From Bacteroidota bacterium (GTDB taxonomy: Bacteria; Bacteroidota; Rhodothermia; Rhodothermales; Rubricoccaceae), in NCBI GenBank assembly GCA_022564455.1, contig JADFLK010000071.1, positions 1 to 8,684 on the forward strand: a stretch of DNA of 8,684 nt, written 5' to 3'. Below are positions 7,195 to 8,684 of the stretch, piece by piece. Position numbers and translations under genes: made by a program. Numbering within the stretch: the first letter of the stretch is position 1; each line of letters opens with the position of its first letter. A model generated the notes under the pieces. The model ran no database searches and was not told the origin of the DNA. It worked only from the letters and a program-made list of their open reading frames with translations.

Positions 7195-8684
7195 CTACGC
7201 AGCTTTTGCTTTCGGAAGGATCTCTACGTGGATGACCTCCTGCGGTACCACCTCCTTGGCGAGAGCAACCACATGGTGTGTGCGCACCGGCGGGGCCGCG
7301 GCCACTCTGCTCTGAATGTTGTCGTAGAAACCAAGCATCCCAAACCCACCTACAAACATCATCTGGAAACCCACCCCGACCCATGCTCCCGTTGCAACCA
7401 GCGCAACGAGCCCAGCCAGGCTGTAGAGGGCAAGTCCTCTTTCCACCCAGAGAACCACCGCATCCGGCCTAGGAGCGTAAGCCGCATGGCCTCCCTTCTC
7501 CCCCGCTTTCGGCGTACGGATGAACGGCGTGCGATGCCCGACAATAGCCTCTAGCAACCCGCGGGTATTGTTGACGGCCAGGCCCAGAGCAGCGGCGAGA
7601 AAGACCGGCTCGTACCGAAGGCGTTTCTTCCAGTCGGGGTAGAGGGCTCGTTGCGCAGATACGTGGGCAAAAACGACCCCCATAAACGCGAGGATGCCCA
7701 GGCCCATAGCCGCGAAGTATGCATTGCCCGGCCCAACGCCAATTTCGCGGGCAACGAGAAGGGGCGCGTGGAGGAGCACGGCGATCAGGATGGCAGGAAA
7801 GACGAAAAACCCGCCCAGATGAAACATCCCTTGCACTTTTACTCTTACCGAGAGCGGGCTCTTCAGAAACGCAGGAAGCAGTTTGTAGGCGGTTTCCACG
7901 CTGCCTTTCGACCACCGAAACTGCTGCTTGCGCCACACGGCAACCGTCTGCGGAAGCTCGGCGGGCGCCACCGTATCGGCGAGATACCTGAACTTCCAAC
8001 CACGCATCTGCGCCCTATAGCTCAGGTCGAGATCCTCGGTCAGCGTGTCGTGCTGCCAGCCCCCGGCGTCATCAATACATGCCCGCCGCCAAACGCCGGC
8101 TGTCCCGTTGAAGTTCATGAACAGCCCCGCGCCGTTCCGCACATCCTGCTCGATCACAAAGTGGCTGTCCAGCAACGCCGCCTGCACGCGCGTCAGCACC
8201 GACTCCGTATCGTTGAGGTGCCCCCAGCGGGCCTGGACCAGCCCGAGATCGGTATCCGCCGCCAATACGGAGACGGTTCGCTTCAGGAAATCGGGAAGCG
8301 GGAGAAAATCTGCGTCGAAGATGGCGATCAACTCCCCTTTCGCCGTTTGCAGGCCGTGCGCGAGGGCCCCAGCCTTATACCCGACGCGCTCCGTTCGCGC
8401 GACATGCTCAATCTGAACACCTCGAGCGTTCCAATAAGCGACACGCGCGGCCGCGAGGTGGTGCGTATCGTCCGTGGAATCATCCAGCACTTGGATTTCC
8501 AGCTTGTCAGCAGGATAGTCGAACTGTGCGACAGCGTCGATCAGGCGCTCCACAACAAACCGCTCATTGTACAACGGGAGCTGCACGGTGACCGTCGGCC
8601 ACTCCTCGGGCACGACTTCAGCAGGGTGCGCACGGAGGCCGCCCTGCGCCCGATGCAAACGAGCGAGCCGGAGCTGGGTCAACC
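7195..8684 (-). CDS. Cellulose-synthase-like family 2 glycosyltransferase, 5' end outside the window
   Basis: A processive membrane glycosyltransferase that would polymerise a sugar from a nucleotide-sugar donor at the cytoplasmic membrane. The frame is open through the right edge; a TTG at 8682 is unlikely to be the start because relatives have a membrane segment and linker before VTVQLPLYNE (31-40, counted from that TTG). The GT2 motifs are complete: DDST at 67-70, DAD at 123-125, TED at 215-217 as the catalytic base, and QQFRW at 253-257, the Q-x-x-R-W signature of processive synthases. Hydrophobic segments follow at ~289-310, 322-342, 358-372, 410-432 and 435-455. The order matches bacterial proteins often labelled glucomannan 4-beta-mannosyltransferase-like; the polymer made cannot be decided here. 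No PilZ domain is visible. The tail after the last membrane segment is ~40 residues. The TPR-protein gene follows 106 bases later on the same strand. Confidence 0.92.
   Translation of the reverse strand, partial: LTQLRLARLHRAQGGLRAHPAEVVPEEWPTVTVQLPLYNERFVVERLIDAVAQFDYPADKLEIQVLDDSTDDTHHLAAARVAYWNARGVQIEHVARTERVGYKAGALAHGLQTAKGELIAIFDADFLPLPDFLKRTVSVLAADTDLGLVQARWGHLNDTESVLTRVQAALLDSHFVIEQDVRNGAGLFMNFNGTAGVWRRACIDDAGGWQHDTLTEDLDLSYRAQMRGWKFRYLADTVAPAELPQTVAVWRKQQFRWSKGSVETAYKLLPAFLKSPLSVRVKVQGMFHLGGFFVFPAILIAVLLHAPLLVAREIGVGPGNAYFAAMGLGILAFMGVVFAHVSAQRALYPDWKKRLRYEPVFLAAALGLAVNNTRGLLEAIVGHRTPFIRTPKAGEKGGHAAYAPRPDAVVLWVERGLALYSLAGLVALVATGAWVGVGFQMMFVGGFGMLGFYDNIQSRVAAAPPVRTHHVVALAKEVVPQEVIHVEILPKAKAA

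Noticed and set aside
6576..7235. Plus-strand frame with hydrophobic stretches opposite the TPR-protein gene
   Set aside because: The hydrophobic residues are the antisense of the acidic linker codons, and the frame crosses gene boundaries without a recognisable domain.

Overview
The window reads as chromosomal DNA from a member of the Bacteroidota/Rhodothermota lineage with moderately high GC content. The support is an F-type ATPase beta subunit of 497 residues carrying the extra ~20-30 residue segment typical of Bacteroidota AtpD, an atpD-atpC pair standing apart from the other ATPase genes, a Bacteroidota-type -7 element (TAnnTTTG) upstream of atpD, and mostly weak Shine-Dalgarno sequences. 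All seven recognisable genes lie on the minus strand, so the order of reading is from the right edge to the left edge.

Layout in reading order: a membrane processive family-2 glycosyltransferase of the cellulose-synthase-like type, cut by the right edge; an acidic protein with TPR repeats at both ends; thiL (thiamine-monophosphate kinase); a 239-base gap with the probable atpD promoter; atpD; a 67-base gap carrying a heptamer repeat; atpC; a strong minus-strand terminator; a second heptamer array; a fold-type III PLP enzyme of the D-threonine aldolase/D-serine dehydratase family; and, 49 bases further on, a SIR2-TPR protein that runs off the left edge. No stretch above 300 bases lacks a gene, and no tRNA, rRNA, CRISPR array or insertion sequence was seen.

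Most of the window is housekeeping: ATP synthesis (AtpD/AtpC), thiamine pyrophosphate formation (ThiL) and envelope or exopolysaccharide synthesis (glycosyltransferase). The accessory element is the leftmost gene. Its SIR2-like domain keeps the NAD-binding loop and the Asn and His expected of catalytically active NADase SIR2 domains, lacks the zinc cysteines of deacetylase sirtuins, and is followed by TPR-like helices. That architecture fits a stand-alone antiphage NAD-depleting effector, and it is the best candidate for something new here. Secondary points of interest are two 7-base-period repeat arrays, each sitting at a gene start, and a perfect alternating CG palindrome abutting the atpD promoter.
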